A DNA stretch of 64,000 nt from assembly GCF_963678635.1 (NCBI RefSeq), contig NC_087064.1, positions 52,718,684 through 52,782,683 of the forward strand. The letters run 5' to 3'. The translations under genes and the position numbers were made by a program. This document shows, in pieces, positions 1 to 9,800 of this stretch (positions within the stretch are counted from its first letter, which is position 1; each line of letters begins with the position of its first letter). The notes under the pieces are model-generated. The model had not been told where the DNA came from, searched no databases, and worked only from the letters and a program-made list of their open reading frames with translations. Source of the DNA: Symsagittifera roscoffensis. Taxonomy: Eukaryota > Xenacoelomorpha > Acoela > Convolutidae.

Positions 1-1799
1 CTATTTTTGCCATGGCAGGGGACCGATTACACGATCTGACTATCCAGTGAACGCCTTACCAGCATGCTAAGTGCCTCAATTAGTAATTGATATCAGTTGG
101 TTAGTTCGGAATACATTTTTTAAATTTTTTGTAAATTGGTTTTTTCTTTTTTCTTTTTCTGTTTTCTCAAAATTTGTTTTTTTTACATCGTCCCTAACCA
201 AATTACGTCGTTCCTTCCTCCCACACCCACCCTCCACAACCGTTCACCTGTTTCCTCTACTACAGTTTACTTCCCATAAACATTTTACCCCCTCCCTAAC
301 GTTAACCACCTCCTCTCAACCACAGATCTTACTCTGCCAGTTGTGAGTACCGTTTAAACATTCAATTTTGCTAGCTAATTGATCAAGCTTACCGCCCAAA
401 AAGATTCAGCATTTACCCGGGTCGACCTCCATACACCAAAAATGCTAATCATACCTTTCCATACATCAAGTAAATGGAAAATGCTTGTCGGCCAACTTTC
501 GTACAATTTCGAAAAACGGTTGAAAAAAGATATAAACTAAAATCTGCGGCTGTTTGATTATATTAAAACAGTCTGGTGATGAAAAACTCACGTTTTTGAT
601 TTCGAAAAAAATTGCTTATCATACAATTCGCATATATGGAAATTGTACGACTAGCATTTTTTTGAGGGCGACGCAAAAAATTTTCCAAGTAATTTTGAAT
701 TTTTTTTTCAAGTGCAAATTGAATTTTGTACTCAAACAAACATTTTCCAAAAAAAATTTTTGTATGCAAAATTTTTTTTTGTGCATAACATAGTCCTGAA
801 TACACTAAGGTTGGATAAAAATTTTCTCACAAACGCTGTTAGCTTTTATTTCTTTCTATGGCTTGTTTTTGCATGCCTTGATTAATGAGAAATAAATTAA
901 AATTTCAAATTTTTTAAACGTCATCGTTGAAAAAATTTGCCAAAATTTGAAAGTTTGTTAGTTTCGTTATATCATTTGTGAAAGACAGCTCCAAGACAAT
1001 TCAAATAGTTTTCTATGCATGATAAATGCAAGACCAGTCCAGCGCACACAAACACGCTCACATATACATACTCACGCTCACGCAAGCTCCGACACGAGAT
1101 ATATCAAATACGAGAGTTTAAAAATTACCACTTTGTTTTTTTTTCTGGATGAGGGTATAAAACTCATTTGCTGAAATACTTTTATTAATGATGCTGAAAG
1201 ATTAACGCAAACTATTTTAGTAGCAAACTATCCTGCACTCAAAGTCTTTCTTGATTGAATTGAGGCAGGTCAATTGGTTATATTAATTCCCTATACAACT
1301 GAAAATTTAACAAACGTTTTTTATATTGGCTGTTGGGATAAAAACAGACAATTCGAAAACTATTGCTCATCAGAGTTGTCATCAGTAAACTAATTGAAAC
1401 TGTTTCTCGGGCAATTCAAATATTCAGGGTTTAACCTGATATACGAGCAATTTTATGAAGACCAAAGCTGACCTTATAAAACCGGAAGAAACAAATAGGA
1501 ACCGGAAGTTGACATGAGATAAAAATAGATCAGAACAACCTTACTCAAGATTTCAGCAGCAAATATTAGAGTGTGCTTTCTCTTAAGAACTTCATGCCCA
1601 ATTTTTTTATTCATAAAATACGCCAAAACTATTGGGTTAAATCTAAAACTTTTATAACGATGAATCCTCTTATGTGAACCACAAAGTTTAAGAAAGTTAA
1701 ACTCCTCAAAAACTTGCTCGAAACGTTTTACTAAAAAAAAATAGCTGGTTTCAATGTTTCAATTATGACTTTTTAAAATAAACAAGAAACTAAAGAAAC
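1..1799. other. AT-rich non-coding stretch
   Basis: I see no supportable gene. The sequence is AT-rich with many homopolymer A and T runs. A pyrimidine-rich patch lies at about 180-340. An open frame at 71-346 is mostly Phe, Ser and Leu from that T-rich DNA and has no recognisable domain. A short ATG-led frame at 12-46 is followed by a possible splice donor, but no second exon could be found. Confidence 0.5.
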
Positions 1800-2195
1800 T
1801 AAATAACCTAAAACTAAACAAGACTGTTTGTATCAATGCAAAGCCCTGAATGTTCCGAATGCCCTTTAACTGGTCTCGAATAGTTTTTGGTAAATCAAAA
1901 AATGGCAATACTATGAGTTTTAGACTAAAGTCAAAAATTGAGTCTTGAAATTAGAGTCATTTATGGAATCAATGAAACTAATTAGCTGCCTCAAATCAGT
2001 TTGGAACTACTTTAGCTCGGGATAACAAAACGAGCAGTTTTAGCCAGATTTATGGCAGGTTACTATGAAGGTGTCCACACTCTACTGACCAAATGCAGTT
2101 CAGGAGATCGATCCCCCGCAGAACCAGAGTTGTGGTCTGAAAAAAACACCCTGCTCATATTTATTACTTCAAAACTCGGAACAATATAATTTGAA
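1800..2195 (+). repeat. Interspersed repeat R1, copy 1
   Basis: This stretch matches, in inverted orientation, the DNA at about 9265-9700 over roughly 400 bp. Shared landmarks in order are AACAAGAC, CCTGAATGTTCCGA (the other copy has one difference), GCCCTTTAA, TGGTAAA, AAAAAATGGCAA, TTAGCTG.CTCAA, GATCGATCCCC, ACCAGAGTT, GTGGTCTGAA and CGGAACAA. The copies differ by many substitutions and short indels, so this is an old dispersed repeat. No coding capacity or terminal structure is clear. It could be a decayed SINE or MITE. Confidence 0.7.
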
Positions 2196-2585
2196 CAAAA
2201 TTGAACTGAGTTTGAGCAAACTTGAATTGAAATAGACTGATGGTTAAGCTATTGAATACTTATTTCAGAAGAAGGAATTTTGAATCTTGCAAGCTACTGA
2301 TACAGACGCGGATCTAAGAACTTATCGAGGGCTACTCTCAATTAGGTCGACCAAGTTGATTTTCCGAGCTTTCTCAAAAAATTCTAAAGGAAGCTATTTT
2401 GAAAAACTTGCTATACCGCAGGTAAATTGTCGAAAAAAGCAGGCCAAAAATTACAAAACATTTACGCCAGACAAAATATTGACAAAACATTTTGACAAAG
2501 TTTTTGCGCCTGCTCCTAACTCAAAGTTGAAAAGTATTGGCGTCTAAGCCGCCTTTAGAAAAAATTTCGAGTCCGTGATCTAAAA

Positions 2586-3007
2586 ATGGATTGTAATCGT
2601 ACTAAAGAGGAGATCCTTTGGCTGGAAAGGGGTCATGAATCCATGAGTGGAAGGAGTGTACCCCTAAATCTTATACTGTGCGTACACCAGTAAGTTTGAG
2701 AACTTTTAGTTGATTTTGACAAACTTGCATTTTCAGAAAACTTATTTCTGCACGTTGTCAAAAAGATGGAAGGTTGGAGCTCCGAATCATAACGTGGAAA
2801 ATGTGTATTTACAGAGTAAGAATGATTTATTGGGACTCATTTTGTTTCTGTAGTAAGCGAAAAGTTATTTCGATTGGAGAGACAAACCTGGAGCCAAAAC
2901 TAATTAAGACCTTCGTTTTTATTTCTTATGAAAAAAGTTTGTTGTTTTCCTTTTTTAAATTATATTTTTGCGTTTCTTTGTTTCTCCAGCATATATTCCT
3001 GAATTAA
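2586..3007 (+). CDS. Tentative small two-exon gene, unknown
   Basis: An ATG at 2586 opens 34 codons plus two bases, ending at a GTAAGT donor at 2690. A 47-bp intron ends in CATTTTCAG at 2736. The next exon begins at 2737, restores the frame and stays open to a TAA at 3005-3007. It could instead splice again at a GTAAGA donor at 2816 or use an acceptor near 2990. An AATAAA lies just after the stop, at about 3010. I recognise no domain. The first exon has balanced, coding-like codons, but the second ends in a Phe/Leu-rich tail typical of non-coding AT-rich DNA. Chance is a serious alternative. Confidence 0.2.
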
Positions 3008-3009
3008 GC

Positions 3010-3245
3010 AATAAATGTGTAGCCCTGAATGTTTCAAATGCCTTTTAAGATCAATGGGTAGTGTTCGTTTAAAAAATTGATGCAAATTTTGAAAAAAAAA
3101 TTTTTTAAAAATAGTTTTTTTTAAAGATTTTTTTTGGGAAAATCATCCCCAAACCGAATACGTAAAGTATTAAGTGATATGTTTAGCATATAGCAAAAAT
3201 TAAATAGATCAAATAGCATGCCTCAATTCAATTTGGAACAATTGA
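3010..3245 (+). repeat. Interspersed repeat R1, partial copy 2
   Basis: The ends resemble R1 copy 1: AGCCCTGAATGTTTC.AATGCC.TTTAA at the start and AAATAG..TGCCTCAATTCA.TTTGGAAC at the end. The middle is replaced by an A/T-homopolymer stretch. It runs in the same orientation as the copy at 1800. Confidence 0.5.
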
Positions 3246-4633
3246 AAAGACGGCTTAAATCTCCGCTAACGCGTTTATATCACAAAAAAATATCGCGCGT
3301 TAATAATCCCAAATTTCTCAAATTGGCAATCTTAAAACCCCATAACTTTACAAACATTGATCACAGTTGAAATATCTTTTTCAAATTGATCTCAAGACAA
3401 GAAAATCTTTTGGCTGATATAAAAAAAATACCATCAAAAAAGGCTAGTTAAAAAGTCGTAATTTGACTGCAGAAATAAAACCACCCCGAGCCCAAATATT
3501 CCATTGTTCGAAGGTCGGAACAGTTATATTTCTTATAAAATTATTAGATTTCGCGCATGTTAAACTTTGTTGATCTACACAAAAGACTCAATTTGATCAA
3601 ATTGGCTCAACTAATGACCCGGTAGTTTCTGCAAGTTTTTATGGCCCAAAATGAGAGAAAAAACCCAAATTTATCCACTTTTAGGCCCTTATTTTGCAAA
3701 ATAAAAGTTTATTTGTGTTCCTATTGTCCGCTTAATTTGAATCCTCACATTGAATATACGCTCAACATACGCTCTCGAATAGGAATATATTAACCGGTTT
3801 TTCATATAGTCGTGTTTTCTCGACTGTTTTCTGAAATTGAAGTTTAATTTTTTTGGGTCTCTTTTTGTACTCACTAGCTTGGAATGCTACGCTGATGTTG
3901 AATAACAAGTAATACGAAGCTTCAGCTTTTGAGAAAAATTGATGTTAATTACACCTAATTTTATTTTACAAACGAATATCATAATGTTCTACGCTTTCTT
4001 TCAGATCATCTCATTACACCGCGAACAAAAAACAATGGAATTTGCATAAAAATAAACTGTTTTTGTTGATTTTTGTTTTCGTAACTTTCTAGGCTATTTG
4101 CACAGCAACTGGCCATATTTGTATTCATATGTTACTCTTATATGTTCCGAATCTATCTAATTCCAATCTTTTTCGAATGTACGACGTGATGGAGGAATCT
4201 TGTTGTAACTGTTTTAGACTACGATAAATTTGACCTTCCGTTTTAACAATTAGTTTCAGTATTGAAGCGAATTGAATTTTAGCCTATTCTGATAAACTTC
4301 GTTGGTCAGAAAATAAAGAAAAAACTGAATGACGTTAATTTAACTACTAAGACAATTCATGAAGCTATAAGACAACTGATGGTAATTGAAGTAAAATCAG
4401 AGGTATAATCAAAAACAAATTTTTTTTTCGTGAGAAAACTAATCATTCATTTTTCATTTAGGGCAATAATATAAATAGTTTTTACAAAAACTGAAATTCA
4501 TCGCCAATATGATATAAAATTAATTCAACTAGGAAGAACTGAGCCAGTTCAAGCAGCTCTAAGGCGCTACATCAAGTTATAATAAACGCCAGTTTTTTTT
4601 TAAATGTATTTTTTATGTATGGAAGGCTTGTCA
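3246..4633. other. Non-coding stretch, no clear gene
   Basis: Mostly AT-rich DNA. Short acceptor-preceded open stretches occur on the plus strand near 4004-4045, followed by AATAAA, and near 4092-4240. Neither can be linked to an upstream exon, so I do not call them genes. Confidence 0.4.
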
Positions 4634-5001
4634 TCATCTCAGCTGTTGGTCAAATTCTGATCTGTATTTCGATATTTCTGGATGCTCTTCTCTCAATTTT
4701 CTCAACTCAAATTGAATGAATTCCACTGGGTTATCTGGTTTCTCGTGGACCACTTTTGCCATTAGATGCTGAAAAACAACTTGATAAACAAAAAAAATTG
4801 TCACGCATTAAATTTCCGTGAAAATTCTTTCTTAACGTCAATATTTAAGAGTAAAGAAAAAAAATTCCAAAAAAATTACTTTTTCATAAATTTACTTCAT
4901 ACTCCAACCTGGAACAGCAAAAATATTTGATGGTCGTCAAGATACTCTTTGGCCTGCTCTGCAGGATCGAGGCTGTTGGAATTCGAGGACATTTTAGCCA
5001 T
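4634..5001 (-). CDS. Small DPY-30/RII-alpha-like domain protein (AK5 N-terminus-like)
   Basis: Two minus-strand exons, 5001-4909 (31 codons) and 4768-4634 (44 codons and TGA), are joined in phase 0 across a 140-bp intron ending GTTTTTCAG. The protein has 75 residues. After a short Ser/Asn-rich start come AKEYLDDHQIFLLFQ and then EKPDNPVEFIQFELRKL. This is the two-helix pattern of the RII-alpha/DPY-30 docking and dimerisation domain: a helix with hydrophobic spacing, a turn with K-P-(E/D)-x-P, then (E/Q)-F/Y-I and an amphipathic second helix. It aligns without gaps, from memory, to the domain at the N-terminus of AK5-type adenylate kinases and related ciliary proteins. No kinase domain follows, as TGA comes 44 codons into exon 2. 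Such domains dimerise and bind amphipathic helices, often in cilia and flagella. That role here is inference. The donor (GTTGGA) is weak, but the next GT runs into an in-frame stop. The ATG lies directly after a TTTTCAG acceptor, so an upstream leader exon or trans-spliced leader is expected. Confidence 0.75.
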
Positions 5002-5011
5002 CTGAAAATAA
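5002..5011 (-). promoter_or_regulatory. 3' splice acceptor abutting the start codon
   Basis: On the minus strand TATTTTCAG is followed immediately by ATG GCT AAA ATG, so the first coding exon begins exactly at the start codon. This means either an untranslated 5' exon further right or addition of a spliced leader in trans. The sequence cannot decide between them. Confidence 0.5.
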
Positions 5012-5231
5012 GGAAAGCCTGAAACTCTGGATTTTCCTCTGCGCTCTATCATTTTTTTCCGAAAATGTATGTTTATTTTATCTATTATTTTGACAATTTT
5101 GAATCATGACAATTTTCTGTTTGACAGATGTAAAAGTGGAGCCCATTGGCGCAGCAAAAGTGCTATTTGCTCGTTTATTCTGACCTTTGGTGTTTTGAGT
5201 TTCTTTGTCGTCTTCAGAAACAAGTTGTTCT

Positions 5232-6199
5232 ATTCTTGTCTTCGAGAGAGAGAGAAATTGAATTACGTCTTGACTAAACAGTATTAATTAAACAAATCTA
5301 TATCCAGAACTGAACAATGACGCTTCTATAGTAGGTTTCAACAGGTTCTCCGATGAGCAGGGCTTCCGCAAAAATAATGGTAGGGGCCCATTATGGCCAT
5401 AAATATTGGAGGGAAAGGACAAAAAGTATGGCCATTATGTATGGAACTGCCTTCGATTAGGGCCATAACTTAGGGATGACGTAACCCCATTATGTAAAAC
5501 AAATAGTGAGCGGTGGAATCCCTCATACGCGAAGGACCGAATGCGCGAAAATAAAAATCACACTTCGATCGCTTCGAAAAAGCATGACTCCACATCACCT
5601 TGGGGCTACTCTTTTCTTAAAAGTCAAAAAAGAGCTTTGGGATGCTAAACTCGTTTCAAAAATTTTGTAAAATTGAATAATTTGATTTGATTTTTCATTC
5701 AAAATTATGGAACGAATAAAACCCCATAATGGCTATTATTTATTTTTCCTGACCGTTTATGTAAATAATGGAGGAAAAAAAGGACGATTATGACATAATA
5801 TAGGGCGGAAACCCCATTATATCGCCATATATTTTGCGGAACCCCAACCGATGAGACAAAAACAGAGATGCCACAGGTCGCCACAAGCTTGATAACTGTT
5901 TCCAGCAGTCTGTATGCCTTTTGAAAATTGATCTCATTGAAATCGACCTTAGACCTCAATGAATTTGTAGCTTTTGTGTATTTCAATTTAAGATGGTTCG
6001 GGTGTCAATTGAACGAGACTGTCGATGACAGGACAATTCCAAGGTATACAAATTGGTTTATATATTTTATGGGCTCGCCTGCATAACTGACTCTTGTCTT
6101 TTTGAGAGAGAGAAGTTGAATTACGTCTTGACTAGACAGTATTAAGCAAACATATCTATAAGCAAAAGCAAAGAATAGAATAGACATTAGAGCACTCAT
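5232..6199 (-). mobile_element. LINE reverse-transcriptase C-terminal fragment, broken
   Basis: Read on the minus strand from 6199, the frame holds VSYAGEPIKYINQFVYLGIV, the segment with the F-x-YLG motif found after the RT palm in Jockey/CR1/RTE-type LINEs. A stop and frameshift at about 6000 lead to a continuation around 5986-5848 (ATNSLRSKVDFNEINF...), which fits the helical part after that motif. The hAT MITE at 5358-5847 then interrupts it. A 75-bp stretch at 6090-6164 is repeated at 5232-5306 in the same orientation, so part of the fragment is duplicated. Stops and frameshifts show it is dead. The exact LINE clade is not determined. Confidence 0.6.
5358..5847. mobile_element. hAT-type MITE, 490 bp, with 8-bp target duplication
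   Basis: The left end reads CAGGGCTTCCGCAAAA. The right end, read inward on the other strand, gives TTGGGGTTCCGCAAAA. These are hAT-like terminal inverted repeats. The 8 bases CCGATGAG lie directly outside both ends, at 5350-5357 and 5848-5855, and 8-bp duplications are the hAT hallmark. There is no transposase frame, so it is non-autonomous. Subterminal CCATTATGGCCAT-type motifs recur inside. It inserted into the LINE fragment, so it is the younger insertion. Confidence 0.85.
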
Positions 6200-6307
6200 A
6201 GTTCACTGAGTTTGGTGTACCATGTGTGGGTTATGGTAGAGTTGTAGCACTTTGTCCCATTCCGTTCCAGTTTGTATGGCATTACAAGTGAGTAGGTGAA
6301 ATTTCCC

Positions 6308-6339
6308 GAAGATAGGATTGTGGCAACTATCCTATCTTC
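6308..6339. repeat. 11-bp perfect inverted repeat with 10-nt loop
   Basis: GAAGATAGGAT (6308-6318) and ATCCTATCTTC (6329-6339) pair perfectly around TGTGGCAACT. A further CC/GG pairing outside needs one bulged C. The gene start lies about 390 bp downstream, so the hairpin could sit in promoter or leader DNA. Function is unknown. Confidence 0.6.
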
Positions 6340-6638
6340 CGGATTTTTTTTTTCATGTTCACATGTTCATGTTGTCGATTTTTGTAAAACGAAAGTTTAT
6401 CATTTTTCTGTAAACAATTTTAAGTAATGTATGTTTATTTCTTTCAGCCAATATGATTTATTAAATTTTTTTTGTTCGGCTCCATAACATTACGTTTCTG
6501 AAGGGAAACTTAACGTCTCAAATTATGTGTTTCAGTTTAAGGTTTCCATTTTTTGGGTTTTTAATTTTCCTTGTTTCTGATTGGCTAAACCAATTTTGCA
6601 AAATGATGCACTTGGGCCGGCGGAGGAAATTGGGATAA

Positions 6639-6648
6639 CTATATATTT
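6639..6648 (+). promoter_or_regulatory. TATA-like element upstream of the zinc-finger gene
   Basis: CTATATATTT lies about 80 bp before the ATG at 6726. If used, transcription would begin near 6670 and leave a short leader. TATA-like strings are common in AT-rich DNA, so support is weak. Confidence 0.2.
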
Positions 6649-6725
6649 GTTTGCTCTGGAAAACAGTGGAAACGAAAACCTCGAAATTTCCCAGCCCGTG
6701 AATACGAGGTGTCAACCAAACAACA

Positions 6726-6878
6726 ATGGTGCCTAAATGTCATCCAACCAACGGTGCTTCTTTCACAACATCGAACGACCAGATTTACATTTCTTTTACT
6801 CTGGACCGGAAACTGCTGCAGAGCTTCACTTCCGGTGATGAAAATTCTTCACAACTAGAGCTCTTACTGATGAACAAA
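6726..6878 (+). CDS. Zinc-finger gene exon 1
   Basis: It encodes 51 codons from ATG and ends in AAC AAA before the strong donor GTAAGT (phase 0). The C-terminal part, SSQLELLLMNK, continues into VLTECLGSLTMAYL of exon 2, making a likely amphipathic helix across the splice. The start is chosen as the only ATG that opens this exon in frame. Later in-frame ATGs exist but would lose the conserved-looking N-terminus. Confidence 0.75.
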
Positions 6879-9800
6879 GTAAGTTAACATCTGCCTAAAT
6901 TGATACAGAAATCTGGCTTCCTGATCACCCCAATGTATTCAGAACTTGCAAAGCCACGCTAGCAATTTTGTTTTTCTCATTTTAAGCGTTTCTATTTTTG
7001 TACTGGGTATAAATGAAAAAAATATATATTTTGCTGTTAAGATAAATAGCTTTTTAACAGGTACTGACAGAATGTTTGGGCTCGCTCACCATGGCATATC
7101 TAGGCCCACCTAATAAGAAAGGGGAAGGGGACACACAGTCTTCAAAAAACCGAAGATCTTGCAGCTCGCCTAACAGACATACGAAGCGGAGGAAGTTGTC
7201 AAAGACGAAAGATCTAGAACTTAGAAGTGAGGCAAGCTCGCGTTGTGAAAGTGACGTTGACAGTGATTTGAGTCCTCTCCAAGAAGAATCCGATTCTCTG
7301 AAAGAAAACATGCTGGCAACCGTAACCAAAAATAAAATGGTCTTTCCTATAAAAGAATGCCTTCCGAACTCCTCGTTCGCATCTGTACAAGATGTTGTGT
7401 CCGATTTGGCAGCAGCTGCTGCAAAGGACAACAACAACACGCCTCTCAATTTGTCTTCCAAATTTCAATGCAACCCGAAGGTTCAATTTCCTTCCTGTGA
7501 CAGTTTTGTTCAATTGCCTGTGCCGCCAGGAACACCAGCAGACTTAACAGTCACCAGCAAATCCGAAATTGAAAGCATAAATGACGACAAAGAATCAGAA
7601 GACGAGGATTGTTCATCAAAATGCGAGTCACCGGAACCTCAGCTAGATAATATTCGATTAAACCTGAATGAGAGCCATAGCTTACTTTCGCCTTCTTTGC
7701 TTCATGAAAATGATCAGCTGTCGAAACCTACCAAAAGTGTAAGTTAATCATTCTAAATTCAGTGTCGTATATCTTGTGGTAGCAGTTTATCAACATTTAC
7801 ATGGCATAGGTTTTTACCATTATAGTCCTCAATAAATTATATACCTTAAAATACAAGATTCGAGTGAGCTAAAGGTTTTTGCTACTAGTTAAGGGTTATA
7901 ATGTGAAAGACACCATAATTTGAAATATTTGGAGTTAAATTAGAGGTCACGTTTTTTTTCAAGGAAAACGACAATCTGGAAAATATTGGAACTGCAGTAG
8001 TGACACCGGCGGCCGCACCTAGTGGTAAGTCACTTTTAATTTTTAACCACTCACTTCAAAGCAAGGCGGTCGCAGTATTAATACCAAAATCTTGTTTGCA
8101 GTGACTCGTTCCGATCGCTTTCCTGACAAAATTTGTCAGATGCGATTTTCGACCAAAACAAAAAGTCGCCACAAAGATTCAACTAGGCTGTTAAATGTTC
8201 TTATGCAGCCAGCTGTTGCAAAAACTAAGAGAATCGTGCTGGACTCAAAGATTGACCCACGGACTATTTTACTTTAATTTCTATTTAAGAATCTAATGGA
8301 TTAAATCATGGTTTCATTTCGGACTACAGTTTTTAATTACTTTCGATTGAATCTTCTTAGATTGTTAATTTGAGCTGAATTGTTCGTATTTGATTTAATC
8401 GGTCCACAATTGGTTTCAGAATTTGGTTGTCTGGAAAAATTGTTCTGAGTTATTTCTGTTTGGGTGATGAGATTATTTTAATTAAACCTAGATTTTGAAA
8501 TACCCTCATCTATTTGTTTTTTCTTTGCTCGGGTGAGTAACCGGTTGATTTTGACAGCTTCGCTTTTTTGCCTTCACGCTGAGTAAGTTTGCTTTGGATT
8601 ATTCCCAAGGGCCCATCTATCAAGATACCGGGATGGGATATAAAGTGTTGAGTTTAGAGTAAATTTAAAAGTGGGAAAGCGAGCGCAACTGAGCGTGAGT
8701 TTTATTGATTAGATTAGAAGTTTATGCTCCATTTTTCCATATCAGATGAGGGGAGATTCAGGGCATAAGGTTTGCATAAGTAGGCTATTGTTGCTAGTAT
8801 TAGTTAGTAGAATCCCCAATATGATTACTATTACCTGTCATGATTCATTCGGTATTACAACTCCGTCCCTCATATGTATTAAATACAAGGCTGATGCCTG
8901 AGCCAATGTAATCATAATCGAGCTAGTATTCTAGTTAGTTGCACTTCTTTGTCTTTCTATTTGATTTGCCCCTTATTGTGTCCATTTCCAACGCCCCAAG
9001 ATTTTTCCAATGCAAAATGCGCTTCTGCTGATAGACGGAGAATTCAATTCCCAAATGAGGGAAAAACCGCATTTGTAGAACGAGTAGATTAGATGACGTA
9101 ACGGAATTAAAGTTTTCGATATTAATTTGAATTAGAAGTTTACTGATCTTATTTTTGACTCATACAAAATAAACGCCATAAAATCATGTGATTATTGAAG
9201 TGAAAGTAAGTCATGTGAACTTATAGGCGAACGTTTATTTGAGGCAATCAGTGGCTTTTTCGAAAAATATTTTTGTTCCGGCTTTCAAAGAAAGTGAGGA
9301 ATATATATGTTCGTTTTTTTATTATTCAGACCACTTTTTACCAAACTCTGGTCCTTCAGGGGATCGATCTCTGGGGGTGCATGGTGCTAGCCGAGTGTGC
9401 GCACAACTATATTAACCTGACATGAGTATGTCTTAAATTGCTTGTTTTTTTCTCCCGAATTACAAAATCGTTCCAAATGAATTGAGTCAGCTAATTGGTT
9501 TTTTGACTCCATACACGGAACAAATTGCAACATTCAATTTTTGATATTTTCAGCATTAAATTCATAGTTTTGCCATTTTTTGGTTTACCAAAACTATACG
9601 AGACTAATTAAAGGGCAGTCGGAACATTCGGGACTTTGCCCTGATATGAGAAGTCTTGTTTTTCTGTATGCTTTTCTTTAATTGTAATTTTTTGAGTAGT
9701 TGTGCTTTGGCAATATCCGATCAATCAGGTGATATTTTGAGAACATCTTTAAAGGTCTCAATTGATTAGTTTGTTTGTTTTTGGGAAACTCATTTCCCAC

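Larger units (their letters stand above)
6200..6725. other. Region upstream of the zinc-finger gene
   Basis: No coding sequence is evident. It holds a short perfect hairpin and a TATA-like stretch, listed separately. It is the presumed promoter and 5' UTR region of the gene starting at 6726. Confidence 0.4.

Noticed and set aside
12-46. Short exon MAGDRLHDLTI with a GTGAAC donor, recalling the first exon of syntaxins
   Set aside because: Only about 11 residues match, the phase differs from what I recall for syntaxin genes, and no second exon with the expected acidic and FMDEFF-like segment was found.
71-346. 91-codon open frame
   Set aside because: Composition is Phe/Ser/Leu/Thr from a pyrimidine-rich stretch, with no domain and no splice context.
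3900-3951. Possible minus-strand exon between CTCAAAAG and GTGAGT (EASYYLLFNISVAFQA)
   Set aside because: No partner exons with a matching phase were found, and the piece is too short to stand alone.
4004-4240. Acceptor-preceded plus-strand stretches, one ending next to AATAAA
   Set aside because: No upstream exon could be linked. Such stretches are frequent in this T-rich DNA.
8551-8585. 25-base microexon between GACAG and GTAAGT
   Set aside because: It would shift exon 4 out of frame and remove the zinc fingers.
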